Shown here in pieces: positions 34,405-43,631 of a stretch of 64,000 nucleotides of DNA (position 1 is the first letter of the stretch; each line of letters starts with the position of its first letter). The notes below the pieces were generated by a model. It saw only the letters and a list, made by a program, of their open reading frames with translations, had not been told where the DNA came from and did not search any database. The stretch is taken from assembly GCF_002208115.1 (NCBI RefSeq), contig NZ_CP020946.1, positions 2,418,001-2,482,000 on the forward strand. The letters run 5' to 3'. Made by a program: the position numbers and the translations under genes. The DNA comes from Bdellovibrio bacteriovorus. Lineage in GTDB: Bacteria; Bdellovibrionota; Bdellovibrionia; Bdellovibrionales; Bdellovibrionaceae.

Positions 34405-34446
34405 CAGAATGGAACAGTCCCGGAACAGGACGCTTGCAAGGACCTT

Positions 34447-34893
34447 TTAACGGGCTTCGCAAACAATTCCCGGCTCTTGAGAGGTGCCGGTCAGGTTGTA
34501 GTAATGGCGGGAATCCAGATCGTTGATGAAAAGATCACCCGTGTAACGCCCCATGAAGGCGCCGTTTTTCAAAACCGGGCTGATACGGATGTGCACCATG
34601 CCCGCGGCCCCGCCGCGCAGATTCACATCATCCATGGATGATGCTGGAACAAGGACAACATCAGAACGCGTGTAAGTCTGGCCGGTGATCTTGTCGTGAA
34701 ACTTCAAAGCCGCCCCAAGATTGTAAGCACCAACAACAGGTTTTAGCGGATCAATAGTGCGGTTGAAGATGACCTCAATCACGGCGTCAGCGCGCATCGG
34801 TTCATAACCCGGCACGCACACAAGTTTGGCGACAGAAGCTCCGGCATGCAGGGACGAAAAAAGAACAACAGCGGAAATCAAAAGTTTTTTCAT
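34447..34893 (-). CDS. Secreted protein of unknown function
   Basis: This is a 148-residue exported protein with a signal peptide ending AGA or ASVA. The mature domain is beta-rich with one N-terminal and one C-terminal Cys (KLVCVPGYEP and GIVCEAR), which could form a closing disulphide. No family is recognised. There is only a weak AGAAG before the ATG. It lies among other small exported proteins on the same strand. Confidence 0.75.
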   Translation of the reverse strand: MKKLLISAVVLFSSLHAGASVAKLVCVPGYEPMRADAVIEVIFNRTIDPLKPVVGAYNLGAALKFHDKITGQTYTRSDVVLVPASSMDDVNLRGGAAGMVHIRISPVLKNGAFMGRYTGDLFINDLDSRHYYNLTGTSQEPGIVCEAR

Positions 34894-34967
34894 AAGGGGA
34901 CTTCTACCTGAAGCCCCTCCCCCTTTGCAAGGGTCATAAAAGCCAGTCTTACTTGGCTTTCAATAAG

Positions 34968-35333
34968 CTAGTTTTTGGCGTGCAAAGCCACTTTATTGCC
35001 TTCCGTGTCCTCGAAAGTGGCAATAAAACCGTACTGGCCAATGCTCTTTTTATCCGTCAGCGTCTTCCCGCCTTTGTCTTTGATCTTTTTAAGACTGTCT
35101 TCAATGCTGTTCACACTGAAGTAAAGCAAACAGCCATCATGCGACGGCTTGTAGTCAGAGCCCTGCACCAGCGCCCCGGTGGCACCCGGCTCTTTTTCCT
35201 TCATGGGAAACATCGCCATTTTGACGGGGCCCATTTCGCTCAAAGTAAAGGAAACATCGAAAGACTGCTCATAGAACTTCATGGCACGGCTCATGTCTTT
35301 GACCGGGATTTCAAACCAACCGCAGATATGCAT
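34968..35333 (-). CDS. VOC family protein (glyoxalase/bleomycin-resistance fold)
   Basis: This is a 121-residue one-domain VOC protein. It shows the paired beta-alpha-beta-beta-beta halves: GWFEIPVKDMSRAMKFYEQS at the start, then LLYFSVNSIEDSLKKIKDKG and ATFEDTEGNKVALH at the end. It resembles the lactoylglutathione-lyase-like group of unknown substrate. AAGGAG lies seven bases before the ATG at 35333. An upstream in-frame extension of 48 residues was rejected. It differs from the decayed VOC gene at 12776. Confidence 0.88.
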   Translation of the reverse strand: MHICGWFEIPVKDMSRAMKFYEQSFDVSFTLSEMGPVKMAMFPMKEKEPGATGALVQGSDYKPSHDGCLLYFSVNSIEDSLKKIKDKGGKTLTDKKSIGQYGFIATFEDTEGNKVALHAKN

Positions 35334-35872
35334 AAGAACTCCTTTGTGATGCTGGAGTTCATTGTAAAGGCAGGCTTTAAAAAAAATAATGCCCACGTGT
35401 AAAACACATGGGCACAGAGGATCTGGAGAAAAACGAATTGTTCTTATTTGAATCGAATCAGAGTCACTCAAAAGCACACTCTATTTTTTTCATCCAAGAA
35501 ACAATTATATTGTTTGAGCTCCTTTTAGTGAGGGATCAATTCAATTGATCCTATTCACGGTCCTCTTTGGACTCTTTGATGCTTCGGTTATTTCTAACTT
35601 CATTCATCCAGAGTTCATACTTCAATAGTACTCCTTCAAAAAAATAAGAAAACCGCAAACTCGCTCCCTTACTGCATCTTAAGCCCCGGCAGGACTTTGC
35701 AATCTCACTGGCGTTTGTTCACTGAACGAAGGAATTGAAAAATCTGAATCCATTCCAGATTCGCCCACGCACAAGGTCCTAAAAATTATGTCTCGGTAAC
35801 AATTTTTCCGACGAACACCCCGTGTCAGCTAGCATCTGTCGAAGAACACACAGCATCTTTCACGGAGGAACG
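35334..35872. other. Long gene-free region between divergent genes
   Basis: These 539 AT-rich bases hold no gene that I can support. They contain two palindromes: one around 35498-35514 (AAACAAT/ATTGTTT type) and a perfect 9-base one at 35533-35551. The 3' end should contain the promoter of the frameshifted L,D-transpeptidase, but no confident -35/-10 pair stands out. A small RNA is possible and cannot be shown. Confidence 0.4.
35533..35551. repeat. Perfect palindrome, possible operator
   Basis: GGATCAATT and AATTGATCC are separated by a single base. There is no T tract, so this is more like a protein-binding site than a terminator. Confidence 0.45.
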
Positions 35873-36621
35873 ATGAATTTGATCTCTAAAAAGTCCCTGG
35901 TATTGGCCGCTTTCCTTTCCATGACCGCTTGTGCGGGCCAAGACTACAGCTCCGCCGAAGTCCTTCCGGACGACACCGAAATGGAGCAGACAATTCCCGA
36001 AACAGAACCCGTCGACAAATCCACTGCCGCAGAAAATGAAACGGCATCAAACGAAGACACCACCACTGTGCTTGAAAGCGAAGCGATTCTGAAAAACTAT
36101 GATCATCTGGATCCGAAAAGACTGATCAACTCAAAAGCGCTGGCCGAAGCGGTTGTATACTTCGACAAAAACCAGTCCCGCATATCAAAAACAAAAAATA
36201 CATGTCCCTGATCGATTTCGGCAAACGTTCCACTCAAGCCCGTTTCTTTATTATTAATATGTCCACTGGTGAAGTGACAGCCATCCACACCGCCCACGGT
36301 AAGGGCTCTGATGCCAACCATGACGGCTACGCGGACAAGTTCAGCAACAAATCCGGTTCCAACGCGAGTTCTTTGGGCTATTATCTGGCGGCAGAAACTT
36401 ATACCGGCAAACACGGTTTGTCTTTGAAGCTGGATGGCCTTTCCAGCACGAACTCCAACGCACGCGCCCGCGCCGTGGTGATCCACGGAGCAAGCTATGT
36501 GAAGGAATCCAGTGTTATTCAAGGTCGCAGCTGGGGCTGCCCGGCCGTGGCAAATCACCTGCGTGACAAGGTCATCGGCATGCTTAAAGGCGGCAGTTTG
36601 ATCTACGCCTTCGCCAAGTAA
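35873..36621 (+). pseudogene. Frameshifted lipoprotein murein L,D-transpeptidase (YkuD_2-like)
   Basis: Two overlapping frames make one protein. The first (35873-36211) gives a lipoprotein signal (MTAC), an acidic linker and a helix ending VVYFDKNQSRIS. The second (in frame from before 36202 to 36621) gives the transpeptidase domain, with SLIDFGKRS, HGKGSD, SSLGYYLAAETY, VIHGASYV and the catalytic RSWGCP. One extra A in the A5 run at 36187-36191 would join them without a gap (RISKNKKYMSLID). The cause is a real mutation, slippage control or a sequencing error. GGAGG precedes the first ATG. If intact it would cross-link or trim peptidoglycan or attach proteins to it. Confidence 0.82.
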
Positions 36622-37164
36622 TTACTTGATCACAGGTTTTGTATCCGGCGGAGTTTTAATTTCTCCACAGGCGATCCGGTCTCCGGCTTCGCCTGCGGGC
36701 TGGGATTTATAATCATCCGCTTTCGCATGAATCACGATCGCGGTCCCCTCTTTGGAGACCACAGAGTTTTTTCCCGCCCGGACGGTGAGCATCGGATTGA
36801 CAACATCCACGGACGCCGTCCCGTCTTCTTTCACGACAATATTATTGAAGTCCCCCGCATGCGGGCCGCCTTTGCTTTTGTGGCCGTGCTTCTTTTTATC
36901 CGGATTAAAGTGGGCGCCGGCGGATTTGAAATCTGGAGCGGTACACAGGCCCTTTTCGTGAATATGAAAGGCTTTTTCCCCAGGGGGAAGATTCTGCAGT
37001 TCCATCTGGATGCGCATCCCGTTGGTCACATCAGTCAGCGTCGCATTCCCGACCTGTTCACCCTTGGCATTACGAATGATGATGGCTATAGGGTCTTGCT
37101 GTGCATAGACCGAACTTGCTCCCACGAGGGTCAGCACCAGGGCTTTACTAAGGGCTTTAAACAT
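36622..37164 (-). CDS. sodC: Periplasmic Cu/Zn superoxide dismutase
   Basis: This 180-residue exported enzyme converts superoxide to peroxide and oxygen. The signal peptide ends VYA. Metal ligands lie in [18 protein letters not shown] with [16 protein letters not shown] and [10 protein letters not shown], and the disulphide cysteines are in GLCTAP and RIACGE. It would protect the periplasm from host or prey oxidative stress. It abuts the convergent transpeptidase gene with no bases between the stop codons. Confidence 0.94.
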   Translation of the reverse strand: MFKALSKALVLTLVGASSVYAQQDPIAIIIRNAKGEQVGNATLTDVTNGMRIQMELQNLPPGEKAFHIHEKGLCTAPDFKSAGAHFNPDKKKHGHKSKGGPHAGDFNNIVVKEDGTASVDVVNPMLTVRAGKNSVVSKEGTAIVIHAKADDYKSQPAGEAGDRIACGEIKTPPDTKPVIK

Positions 37165-37289
37165 AAAATTCCTCCCGCGAAAATATCAAACTAAGTTAAG
37201 GCGGATTTGAGGAATCTCCAAAATAGAATACCTTGTAATTTACCAGATTTAACCTAGGCTAAGTTATACATCTATTCGAGGGGAAAATT

Positions 37290-38431
<1,142 letters not shown>

Positions 38432-38479
38432 TCAGAAGGAAACTATTTCAAGAAGAGTGCCAGATTTTTTGGCTCCAGA

Positions 38480-39019
38480 TTAAAGCGCGGACTTACCAGA
38501 AAAACACTGAACCCAGTGGAGCATGCCCTGTGAGTTGGCAGCGATCCCCACACCCATGGTGCGAAAGTTGGAACTTAGAATGTTATTGCGATGACCGGCG
38601 GAACTCATCCACCCTGCCATGACCTGAGCTGCGGTGGAATAACCGGCCGCGATGTTTTCACCCCAGTAACTTCCGGAAAGGCCAAAGCGCGCAAATCTTT
38701 GTGTGGTGGTTTCCGTAGGACTGTCGTGGGCAAAAAAGTTTCGTGCAACCATATCGTCGGCGTGGGCCTGAGCCTCGGCCACACAGGCTGGCAGGGCCAC
38801 CAAAGCGTCCAGTCCCCGGCTGGTGCGCTCGTGGTTGACCGCCATAAGGACTTCGCAGGCCATCCCTGTCATGGGATCACATTCCGCCTCGCTGCTTTCG
38901 CCATTGGACTCTTGTTCGTTGCTGCCACCGGCGCCAGGCCCTGCGCTGTCCCCGCCACCACCACCCGCACAGGCGGTCAGAGCCAGCACAAACAAGAATA
39001 AAAATGAGACACGAACCAT
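38480..39019 (-). CDS. CAP/SCP-domain lipoprotein
   Basis: This is a 179-residue lipoprotein (lipobox ALTAC, Cys17) with a Gly/Ser/Glu-rich linker and a CAP domain (cysteine-rich secretory, antigen 5, PR-1). CAP motifs include VNHERTSRGLDAL, AQAHADDM, FFAHDSP, GENIAAGYS and GWMSSAGHRNNIL. CAP proteins bind lipids or have unknown roles. AGGAGG lies seven bases before the ATG. It is a single gene. Confidence 0.92.
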   Translation of the reverse strand: MVRVSFLFLFVLALTACAGGGGGDSAGPGAGGSNEQESNGESSEAECDPMTGMACEVLMAVNHERTSRGLDALVALPACVAEAQAHADDMVARNFFAHDSPTETTTQRFARFGLSGSYWGENIAAGYSTAAQVMAGWMSSAGHRNNILSSNFRTMGVGIAANSQGMLHWVQCFSGKSAL

Positions 39020-39175
39020 ACCGTCCTCCTGCGCAAATTAAAGCAAGGACGGAGCCAATAAATCAAAACTGCTGAGGTGATTGAAATCGGGAACTTAGAA
39101 GAGCTGCGGGAGCTTTGAATTTCAGACAAAGTGTAAGCTGTCTGAAGCGTCGACAGAAAAAACAGGATTCAGAAA

Positions 39176-39208
39176 TAAAAAAAGGCGGAAATTTCTTTCC
39201 GCCTTTTT
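39176..39208. terminator. Bidirectional Rho-independent terminator
   Basis: The stem GGCGGAAA/TTTCCGCC (39184-39191 with 39196-39203) is flanked by an A8 run and T5. It closes the RRM gene on the minus strand. Confidence 0.85.
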
Positions 39209-39230
39209 CATTAAGATGAAAATCTTAAAA

Positions 39231-39578
39231 TTAGAAACGACCACCGCGGTTACCACCGCCGAAACCGCCACCACGGTTGCCGCCGCCACCGCCGCGACCA
39301 CCACCGAAGCCACCACGGTTCTCACGAGGAGCCATTGGTTTAGCTTCAGATACGTTCATTGCACGACCCATCAACTCAACGCCGTTCAATTTAGCGATTG
39401 CAGTTGCAGCTTCGTCGTCAGTAGACATTTCAACGAAAGCGAAACCTTTAGAACGACCAGTTTCACGATCGATCACGATGCGTGCAGATTCAACATTTCC
39501 GAATTCTGCGAAAGTGTCAGCCAAAGACTGATCATCCAAAGAATAAGAAAGATTTCCAACGTAGATTTTTTTACCCAT
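39231..39578 (-). CDS. RNA-binding protein with RRM domain and Gly/Arg tail
   Basis: This is a 115-residue cytoplasmic RNA-binding protein. A single RRM carries RNP2 (IYVGNL) and RNP1 (KGFAFVEM), and is followed by about 35 residues of Gly/Arg/Asn repeats (RGGFGGGRGGGGG). This layout is the cold-shock-type RRM protein found in many proteobacteria and cyanobacteria. AGGAGG lies six bases before the ATG. It may work with the DEAD-box helicases of this window, which is inference. Confidence 0.93.
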   Translation of the reverse strand: MGKKIYVGNLSYSLDDQSLADTFAEFGNVESARIVIDRETGRSKGFAFVEMSTDDEAATAIAKLNGVELMGRAMNVSEAKPMAPRENRGGFGGGRGGGGGNRGGGFGGGNRGGRF

Positions 39579-39902
39579 ATAAACCTCCTAAGATTTGCTT
39601 TTGGGAAGCTCTTAAGAGGTCTTGGGCCCTATGCCCGAAAACTCTCCAGAGACTAAATTCTTACTAGGGAATTTCTAGCGAATTTCTCGGAAAAGGGGAA
39701 GCAATTAAAATGAGAATAACCTAAATGAGCATTATTTCGCTGAAACCTGCGAACACTCAGGGATATGAAAGCGGCGCGCAAAAACAAACAAAATATTGTG
39801 AAATCAAAGACTTAAAGCCCAAAATGGGGTTTCAGCGGCAAAACCCCACCCTGTAAGAGGTCTAGACCCCCCAGGGGGCCCGGAAGCCCCGTGGCGGCCC
39901 CC
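39579..39902. other. Gene-free region between the RRM and CvfB genes
   Basis: These 324 bases contain the 5' UTR and promoter region of the RRM gene on the left and the terminator of the CvfB gene on the right. A GC-rich palindromic stretch lies at about 39860-39895. No gene is supported. Confidence 0.45.
39821..39848 (-). terminator. Weak Rho-independent terminator for the CvfB gene
   Basis: On the minus strand an 8-base stem TGGGGTTT/AAACCCCA (39841-39848 with 39825-39832) is followed by TTTT. It lies 55 bases after the stop codon. Confidence 0.55.
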
Positions 39903-40739
39903 TTAGCGGCCATCCACCAGGCGGATGCCGTCATCGTGGACCGTAATCAGGCGTTTTTTGTAAAGCCCACCCAGGGCGATTTTGTACTTCTTTTTGCTGA
40001 CTCCGAACAAATCATAAATCGCCTCAGGATCTGTTTTGTCGGTGATGGGCAGGAAGCCGCCTTTGGACTTCAACAGCTCCATGATGCGCTCACCAATATC
40101 GGCGGTGGCTTTGTGGCCGGCCTCGTTCAGACGCAGATCGATTTTTCCGTCATCACGCACCTGCTTGATAAAACCCTTCAGACGCTGACCGTATTCCAAC
40201 TGTTGAAACACCTCATTCGCATACAGCATGCCCCAGTGACGGCCATTGATGATGGCTTTGTATCCCAGATCAGTTTTCGCAGCGATCAACAGATCCACGC
40301 TTTGCCCGGCTTCGTAATTGCCGGATTCTTTGTCGATGAAACGGTCCAGACGCATGGACGAGGCAATGCGATCCGTCTTATCCAGATACAAATAGACCAG
40401 AACATTCTGACCGATTTTCAAATCACGGGTTTGTTCACTGAATGGCAGGAACAAATCCTTCGGCAATCCCCAGTCCAAAAAAGCACCCACGCGCTCAATG
40501 GATTTCACTTTCAGCAAACCGAAAGTCCCGACCATCGCAAACGGCATTTCTGTCATGGCAACAAGGCGGTCTTCCGAGTCAAAACAGACAAACACTTCCA
40601 GTTCGGCACCGACTTCGCAGTTCTCGGGCTGATAGCGTGCGGGCAACAGGATTTCCCCGTCACTTCCACCATCCAGAAAGACCCCGTATTCCATTTTTTT
40701 GACGACTTTAAGCTTGTTGATCTGACCGATTTGAACCAT
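39903..40739 (-). CDS. CvfB/YitL-like S1 RNA-binding protein
   Basis: This is a 278-residue cytoplasmic protein with three tandem S1/OB-like segments and a C-terminal winged helix (FGVSKKKYKIALGGLYKKRLI), the order of CvfB/YitL. The start at 40739 gives MVQIGQINKLKVVKKMEYGVFLDG, which aligns with the usual N-terminus. An ATG at 40766 is possible. CvfB members bind RNA and affect virulence or growth genes. Neighbours are also RNA-related (DbpA, RRM). Confidence 0.87.
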   Translation of the reverse strand: MVQIGQINKLKVVKKMEYGVFLDGGSDGEILLPARYQPENCEVGAELEVFVCFDSEDRLVAMTEMPFAMVGTFGLLKVKSIERVGAFLDWGLPKDLFLPFSEQTRDLKIGQNVLVYLYLDKTDRIASSMRLDRFIDKESGNYEAGQSVDLLIAAKTDLGYKAIINGRHWGMLYANEVFQQLEYGQRLKGFIKQVRDDGKIDLRLNEAGHKATADIGERIMELLKSKGGFLPITDKTDPEAIYDLFGVSKKKYKIALGGLYKKRLITVHDDGIRLVDGR

Positions 40740-40875
40740 GGCGAAGTGATGCCACAAAACCGCCATAGGGGGTACCTAAATCTGGAGCGGGTCATTTTTT
40801 CGTATTTTCATTCAGAACTCGACAAGAAAAGCCCCGCCTGCTACCTAAATATTTTTCATTTTCCCGAGGTGTCTT

Positions 40876-42264
40876 GTGTCGCAAAATCAATTCTCATCAC
40901 TTCCCCTGTCCCCGGAGCTGCTGGCTGTTGTTCAGGAACTGGGTTTTGAGACACTGACACCGATCCAGCAGGAAAGCATCCCGCTGCTTCTGGCAGGAAA
41001 AGACATCATCGGCCAGGCCAAAACCGGCAGCGGAAAAACCGCGGCCTTCTCACTTCCGATCCTGAACAAGATCCAGATCGACCTGCCTCAGTTGCAGGCG
41101 CTGATTTTGTGCCCGACCCGCGAGCTGGCAAGTCAGGTGGTCACTGAAATCCGCAAACTGGGCCGTCGTTTACCGGGCCTGAAGGTTCTGGCCATGACCG
41201 GGGGCCAATCCGGCCGTGAGCAGGCGGATGCTTTGGAAAACGGCGTGCAGATCGTTGTCGGCACTCCGGGCCGTCTGGCTGACTTTGTCGGTCGCAGCCG
41301 CATTGATCTTTCGGCCGTGAAAACCGTTGTGCTGGATGAGGCCGACAAAATGCTCGACATGGGTTTTGCCGATGAAATCAAAACTGTGATGCGCGATCTG
41401 CCAGGTTCGCGCCAGACCGTGCTGTTTTCCGCAACCTTCCCTGAATCCATCGAGCATCTTTCACGCAAATACCAGCGTCATGCACAGCAGGTGATCATCG
41501 AGGACGAAGAACAAAACCTGATTGAACAGTTGGTTTATGACAGCGAGGACGATGACAAAACCAACGTGCTGATGCGCATTCTGCAGCAGCATCCGTCGGA
41601 TTCCACCATCATCTTCTGCAACACCAAAAACGCCGTGGCGGAAATCGCCGAGCGCCTGAATGATCTGGGGGCTGCCAGCGGCTGCCTGCACGGAGACATG
41701 GAACAGCGTGAACGCGACCGCGTGATGGCGATGTTCCGTAACGGTTCCCACCGTATTCTGGTGGCCACCGACGTAGCCGCACGCGGTTTGGATATCGACA
41801 GTCTGGAACTGGTCATCAACTTTGACCTGCCCCTGTCACCGGAAATCTATGTTCACCGCATCGGTCGCACCGGGCGCGCAGGTAAAACCGGCGTGGCGGT
41901 CACCATCGCCCACCCCAAAGACACTTTGAAACTGGCGCAGTTTGAAGACCTGACCGGCGGCAAATTCGCACGTCCTTCGTTGGGCTTTAAGAATCAGTAC
42001 GGCTTGAATAAAACCCTGAAAGAAGCGCCGATGAAGACTCTTTCCATCTCTGGCGGTCGCAAGGACAAGCTGCGTCCCGGGGATATCCTGGGTGCTTTGA
42101 CCGGGACGGCGGGCGGTTTGACTTCCGCAGATGTCGGCAAGATCGAAATTCAGGACAAGATTTCTTTTGTAGCCGTGTCTGCCAAAGTTGCAGACGGCGC
42201 CATGCAAAAGCTGCGTGAAGGCCGCATCAAAGGCCAAAAGTTCCAGATCAAATTTGTGAAGTGA
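40876..42264 (+). CDS. dbpA: ATP-dependent RNA helicase DbpA
   Basis: This is a 462-residue DEAD-box helicase involved in 50S ribosome assembly in characterised relatives. The core motifs are present: TPIQQES, AKTGSGKTA, VLDEADKM, LFSATFP and HRIGRTGRAG. A C-terminal RNA-binding domain (about 385-460, KLRPGDILGALTGTAGGL, then VAVSAKVADGAMQKL) is the 23S-binding RRM-like domain that defines DbpA. It starts at GTG (40876), seven bases after GAGG. It abuts the convergent methyltransferase gene. Confidence 0.93.
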   Translation: MSQNQFSSLPLSPELLAVVQELGFETLTPIQQESIPLLLAGKDIIGQAKTGSGKTAAFSLPILNKIQIDLPQLQALILCPTRELASQVVTEIRKLGRRLPGLKVLAMTGGQSGREQADALENGVQIVVGTPGRLADFVGRSRIDLSAVKTVVLDEADKMLDMGFADEIKTVMRDLPGSRQTVLFSATFPESIEHLSRKYQRHAQQVIIEDEEQNLIEQLVYDSEDDDKTNVLMRILQQHPSDSTIIFCNTKNAVAEIAERLNDLGAASGCLHGDMEQRERDRVMAMFRNGSHRILVATDVAARGLDIDSLELVINFDLPLSPEIYVHRIGRTGRAGKTGVAVTIAHPKDTLKLAQFEDLTGGKFARPSLGFKNQYGLNKTLKEAPMKTLSISGGRKDKLRPGDILGALTGTAGGLTSADVGKIEIQDKISFVAVSAKVADGAMQKLREGRIKGQKFQIKFVK

Positions 42265-43365
42265 TTATTCGCGCGAACGGAACAAGGACAGATTGCCGCC
42301 GTCAAATTCCTGACCCGGCAGCCACCCTTCGCGTTCAGCGATCTCTTTCAGCCACAGGCGCGCATTCCCTTTGGTCACCACGACAATTCTTTGACGGCGC
42401 GACACTTCCACCAGTTGATTCAAAACATGCTGGTAAGTGTCCTTGCTGAAGGGATCAAACATGTAATAGACGTCGGCGTCAGGGATGCGGAAGTTTTTTT
42501 CGGAAAGATCCTGGGTGAAAAAATGAACGCGCCCTTGCAAGCCGAACTTTGCGGTGGATTCATTGGAGATATCCACGCGGTGTTTGACGTACTCGTATCC
42601 GATAAAATCAATATCCGGCCGAAGCACACCGACAACCAGCCCCACCCGCCCATAGCCTGAGCCCAGATCAATAAAGCGTGTGCCTTGCGACGCCTGCACT
42701 TCACGCAAGGCCGTCAGCAATGTTGAATAGGAGGACTGCACCCCCAGGCCGGCACCTTCATAAAGTCTTTCGGTGCCATTCACGTCCGTCTTCATCCCCA
42801 GATCGGCATCATAATTCAAACCAAAGATCTGATCCAGGCCATCAAACGTGCGGTACAAAGACAGCGCCAGGGACCGCGCCTGCGAATTTCCCTGCAGCCA
42901 CAGCGAGTTCTCGTGGGCAAAAACCTTTTCCATCAGTTGCAGGGCCCGGGTCACAAAAAGATTTTTCTGCTGCTGCCCCAGAGATTGCACATGGGACAAC
43001 AGTATTTTCTCAAGCTCTTCACAAAGCTCTGCCATTCGGCGCAGTTCTTTTTCATTCAGAGGTTGCAGAGTGTCCTGCAGATAATTCAAAGACAGAAGAT
43101 TGGAGGCAAAGGTCTGTTCGGCAAAGTGGCGATAGTTTTCAGAACTGGAGGCGGGGTCTTTTTTCAGCGTCCACTGCTCTCCCTGCAGAAAGATCAGGGC
43201 AGATCCAAGAAAGGTGACATCAATGAAAGCCTCGGCCACTTCTTCGGAGGCCAGTTGGGAAAACTGCTGCCGGAATTCCTGTAAAAAGGGCCCGCGCAGT
43301 TCTTTTTTATATGAGGCCAGACCCTTGATGACGAACTCGCGAAGCAGGCTTTGATTTATGTTCAT
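42265..43365 (-). CDS. SAM-dependent methyltransferase, Rossmann-type
   Basis: This is a 366-residue soluble protein. The N-terminal 180 residues are helical and unrecognised. The C-terminal part is a class I methyltransferase with motif I FIDLGSGYGRVGLV (about 237-250), acidic motif GYEYVKHRV, and YMFDPFSKDTYQHVL. The methyltransferase half resembles DOT1-like/uncharacterised protein or lipid methylases. The substrate is unknown. No good Shine-Dalgarno is visible. It converges on dbpA with no gap. Confidence 0.82.
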   Translation of the reverse strand: MNINQSLLREFVIKGLASYKKELRGPFLQEFRQQFSQLASEEVAEAFIDVTFLGSALIFLQGEQWTLKKDPASSSENYRHFAEQTFASNLLSLNYLQDTLQPLNEKELRRMAELCEELEKILLSHVQSLGQQQKNLFVTRALQLMEKVFAHENSLWLQGNSQARSLALSLYRTFDGLDQIFGLNYDADLGMKTDVNGTERLYEGAGLGVQSSYSTLLTALREVQASQGTRFIDLGSGYGRVGLVVGVLRPDIDFIGYEYVKHRVDISNESTAKFGLQGRVHFFTQDLSEKNFRIPDADVYYMFDPFSKDTYQHVLNQLVEVSRRQRIVVVTKGNARLWLKEIAEREGWLPGQEFDGGNLSLFRSRE

Positions 43366-43446
43366 ATATAAAGCTTAGCACGGGTTCGTGGAAATAAACG
43401 GAATTTATGAAAATAACGCCTGCCCGCCGCTGTTTCCAAAAAGAAT

Positions 43447-43475
43447 TTGACCTGAGCGGGTACTTCGCCCATAAC
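43447..43475 (+). promoter_or_regulatory. Predicted promoter for the riboswitch-controlled receptor
   Basis: TTGACC (43447-43452), 17 bases, then CATAAC (43470-43475). The predicted transcription start near 43482 fits the 5' end of the riboswitch. Confidence 0.55.
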
Positions 43476-43483
43476 GCTGACCT

Positions 43484-43563
43484 GACGCTAGGGGTGTTGG
43501 TGAACTCACCGACTGAGAATAACCCTTTGAACCTGATAGAGATAATGCTCGCGCAGGGAAGCA
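43484..43563 (+). promoter_or_regulatory. TPP (thiamin pyrophosphate) riboswitch
   Basis: The conserved THI-element segments appear in order. They are GGGGTG (43491-43496), CTGAGA (43513-43518), ACCCTTTGAACCTGAT (43522-43537), GATAATGC (43541-43548) and CAGGGAA (43554-43560), with GCT/AGC closing pairs. This is the TPP aptamer. It ends about 70 bases before the start codon of the TonB-dependent receptor, leaving room for an expression platform. High TPP should lower receptor synthesis. Confidence 0.93.
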
Positions 43564-43631
43564 AGAATAGAAAGATCCGGCTCTGTTTCCATAAGCCCCT
43601 TTCTGTCATGCCGACCTGCCAAAGGAAGGCC

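Noticed and set aside
43407-43631. 75-residue N-terminal extension of the TonB receptor
   Set aside because: It would be translated through the TPP riboswitch, and the signal peptide begins only at 43632 behind a good ribosome-binding site.
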